Shown: positions 62,218 to 64,000 of the stretch, one piece after another | How the letters are laid out: the number at the start of each line of letters is the position of its first letter | Numbering within the stretch: position 1 is the stretch's first letter | Source: JBQLZQ01 sp052168355 | GTDB taxonomy: Bacteria; Pseudomonadota; Alphaproteobacteria; DSM-16000; Inquilinaceae | Length of the DNA: 64,000 nt | Assembly (NCBI GenBank): GCA_052168355.1 | Contig: JBQLZQ010000009.1 | Location: 1 to 64,000, forward strand | Reading direction: 5' to 3' | The notes under the pieces: model-generated | Database searches by the model: none | What the model was told of the DNA's origin: nothing | Seen by the model: the letters and a program-made list of their open reading frames with translations, nothing else | Made by a program: the position numbers and the translations under genes

Positions 62218-63627
62218 TTAATCCGCAAGCGCCCGATGCGCGCGTTCGGTGCCGTTGACACCCAGGCTTTTGAGTTTGCGGTGAAGCGCCGACCGCTCCA
62301 TCTCGACGAATTCGGCCGTCCGGCTGATGTTGCCGCCAAACCGTGTCACCTGCGCCATCAGATACTCCCGCTCGAACACCTCCCGCGCCTCGCGCAGGGG
62401 CAGGCCCATGATTTCGCTGCCCTTGTCCCACCGCAACACGGCGGGCGCGATGGCGCCGATTTCCGGCGGCAGCATCTCGGCCCGGATCGGTGTTCCGGGA
62501 TCACCGGGTGCCATGATCAACAGCCAGTCGACAACGTTGCGCAGCTGCCGAACGTTGCCCGGCCAATCGTAGCTTTGCAACGCGGCGACGGCGTCATCGC
62601 CCAGCACCCGCCGAGGCAATCCCTGACTTTCGGCCGCCTGCTCCATGAAGTAATGCGCCAGTTCGGCGATGTCGTCGCGGCGTTCGGCCAAGGGCGGGAT
62701 GCGGATGGGCACCACGTTGAGACGGTAGAACAGATCCTCGCGGAAACGGCCTTCCTTGATTTCCACGGGCAGGTCGCGGTTTGTCGAGGCGATGACCCGG
62801 ACATCGACCTCCACCGGGATGGCGCCGCCGACCCGAACAAAGGTCTGATCCTGAAGAACGCGCACGATCTTGCCCTGGGTGGCCAGTGGCATGTCGGCAA
62901 CCTCGTCCAGCAGCAGGGTGCCGCCATGGGCCAGTTCCAACGTGCCGATCTTGCGCGGACCGTCGGAACCGTCGACCCCGTCATCCACCCCGAACAACTC
63001 GATCTCCAGCCGGTCGGGGTTCATGGCCGCGCAATTAAGCGCCACGAAAGGACCGTCGGCGCGCCGCGACAGGGTGTGAAGCTGGCGCGCCACCACCTCC
63101 TTGCCGACACCGGCCGGACCCGTGATCAATACCCGGCTGCCGGTCGGCGCGACCCGTTCGATCTGCTGGTGCAGCTGGCTCACCGCCGACGACCGGCCGA
63201 CCAGCTCGGCCTCTCCCCGGACGCGAAGCTTCAGTTCGGCGTTCTCGCGGCGCAGGCGCGCGGCCTCGATCGCACGCTGGATCAGCAGTAGAAGCCGATC
63301 GGCCTTGAACGGTTTTTCGATGAAGTCATAGGCCCCGTCCTTGATGGCGTTGACGGCCATTTCGATATTGCCGTGGCCGCTGATCATCACCACCGGCAGG
63401 TTCGGGTAATCGGCCTTGATCACGTCGAGCAGTTCCAGACCGTCCAGGCGGCTTCCCTGCAGCCACACGTCCAGAACCACGAGACTGGGCTGGCGGGCCC
63501 TCAGCGCCTCGAGCGCGGCGTCGGCGTCGGCCGCATCGCGGCAGCCGTACCCTTCGTCGCTCAGGATGCCGCTGATCAGAAGCCGGATATCGGCCTCGTC
63601 GTCGACGATCAGGATGTCAGGCCCCAT
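62218..63627 (-). CDS. ntrX: nitrogen regulation response regulator NtrX
   Basis: A 469-residue response regulator. The receiver domain has phospho-acceptor Asp53 (VLDVWL) and Lys105. The AAA+ domain has GPAGVGKE (170-177) and GGTLLLDEVADMP, and the C-terminal Fis-type helix-turn-helix includes ISRTAEFVEMERSALHRKL. The region expected to hold the sigma54-contacting GAFTGA loop reads GVDDGVDGSDGPRKIG (213-228), so that motif is absent. The start overlaps the end of ntrY by 11 bases. Confidence 0.94.
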   Translation of the reverse strand: MGPDILIVDDEADIRLLISGILSDEGYGCRDAADADAALEALRARQPSLVVLDVWLQGSRLDGLELLDVIKADYPNLPVVMISGHGNIEMAVNAIKDGAYDFIEKPFKADRLLLLIQRAIEAARLRRENAELKLRVRGEAELVGRSSAVSQLHQQIERVAPTGSRVLITGPAGVGKEVVARQLHTLSRRADGPFVALNCAAMNPDRLEIELFGVDDGVDGSDGPRKIGTLELAHGGTLLLDEVADMPLATQGKIVRVLQDQTFVRVGGAIPVEVDVRVIASTNRDLPVEIKEGRFREDLFYRLNVVPIRIPPLAERRDDIAELAHYFMEQAAESQGLPRRVLGDDAVAALQSYDWPGNVRQLRNVVDWLLIMAPGDPGTPIRAEMLPPEIGAIAPAVLRWDKGSEIMGLPLREAREVFEREYLMAQVTRFGGNISRTAEFVEMERSALHRKLKSLGVNGTERAHRALAD

Positions 63628-64000
63628 AGGTCACCTGTCCAGATTTGCTCTCAGCCTTGGCACCATCATCGGCTTTGTCGTCCGGCTGCGCCACCGCCGC
63701 CCCGTCCGTGCGCGGAAAAACCAGAGTGACACGGGCCCCGCCGCCGGGTCGATCCTCAAGCACCAGACGCCCATTGTGATCTTCCATGATCTTCTTGACG
63801 ATCGCCAGGCCAAGACCGGTGCCCTTGGTCCTGGTGGTTATATAGGGTTCGGTCAGGCGATGACGTTCTTCCGCCGGCAGCCCCTTGCCATTGTCCTCGA
63901 CGATGATCATCGCCTCGCCATTGTTTGTCGCCAGCCGAACGGAAATCTCGCCGACGGGAAGCGGCACACCGGCGATAGCCGTACGGCCGTCGATCGCATC
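63617..64000 (-). CDS. ntrY: sensor histidine kinase NtrY (3' end only)
   Basis: The C-terminal 127 codons of the kinase, running off the window edge. The HATPase_c domain shows the N box end (VEDNGKGLP), the G1/F box TKGTGLGLAIVKKI and the G2 region GGARVTLVF. The membrane and dimerisation domains are outside the window. Partner of NtrX. Confidence 0.93.
   Translation of the reverse strand, partial: DAIDGRTAIAGVPLPVGEISVRLATNNGEAMIIVEDNGKGLPAEERHRLTEPYITTRTKGTGLGLAIVKKIMEDHNGRLVLEDRPGGGARVTLVFPRTDGAAVAQPDDKADDGAKAESKSGQVTYGA

Noticed and set aside
61078..63291. 737-codon plus-strand frame opposite trkA and ntrX
   Set aside because: Shadow of two genes with clear catalytic and nucleotide-binding motifs.
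1..64000. CRISPR array, rRNA operon, prophage or replication origin
   Set aside because: No regularly spaced repeats, no rRNA-like segments, no phage structural genes and no DnaA-box cluster were seen on reading both strands.

Overview
This is a GC-rich chromosomal stretch from an alphaproteobacterium, most like the Rhodospirillales. The assignment rests on gene order. The set recG / sdhE / mfd, the run rlpA-dacA-tmk-holB-metG-tatD-MBL hydrolase, and the cluster ntrY-ntrX-trkA-dat-hfq-hflX are all arrangements typical of that class. No rRNA, CRISPR array, prophage or complete insertion sequence was seen. One tRNA-Ser(UGA) is present.

Layout. 0-13.5 kb: a type III polyketide synthase with an ICMT-type methyltransferase, then DUF502, recG, sdhE and mfd, a small lipoprotein, a repeat-rich gap ending in a perfect 60-bp palindrome, a DsbA/FrnE-type oxidoreductase and several small conserved genes. 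13.5-19.9 kb: a P-type cation ATPase with a KefB-like antiporter, an orphan vapB whose vapC has been deleted down to its last codons, and tetR-map. 20.6-31.6 kb: two divergent units meeting at a MarR regulator. Leftward is a tightly overlapping operon (marR, creatininase-like amidohydrolase, ketopantoate-reductase-like, SDR, M20 peptidase, GNAT). Rightward is a complete dipeptide-type ABC importer. Together they look like an import-and-degradation system for an amide or peptide-like compound of unknown identity.

31.6-38.9 kb is a patchy accessory region: a lower-GC DUF4238 gene, a short MgtE, a broken GNAT gene, DUF998, an alpha/beta hydrolase, an IS481-type transposase remnant, an imperfect direct repeat on both sides of the hydrolase, and a LysR regulator divergent from a secreted protein. 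It ends at the 3' side of the tRNA-Ser gene. 39-44.5 kb holds a LysR regulator, a DUF3830 protein and a spermidine/putrescine-type ABC importer.

44.6-64 kb is largely core: YdcF, the rlpA-to-MBL run (cell wall, dTMP synthesis, replication clamp loading, tRNA charging), a DMT transporter, a GNAT enzyme, mazG, an inositol-monophosphatase-family enzyme, an unusual cNMP-binding/thioredoxin-reductase-like fusion without the redox CxxC, hflX, hfq, a D-amino-acid transaminase, trkA, ntrX and the 3' end of ntrY, which runs off the window.

No single locus can be proved to be a new system from sequence alone. The strongest candidates are the MarR-controlled amidohydrolase/peptidase operon with its private importer, the three-part cNMP/Trx-like/reductase protein, and the perfect palindrome fused to a stop codon.
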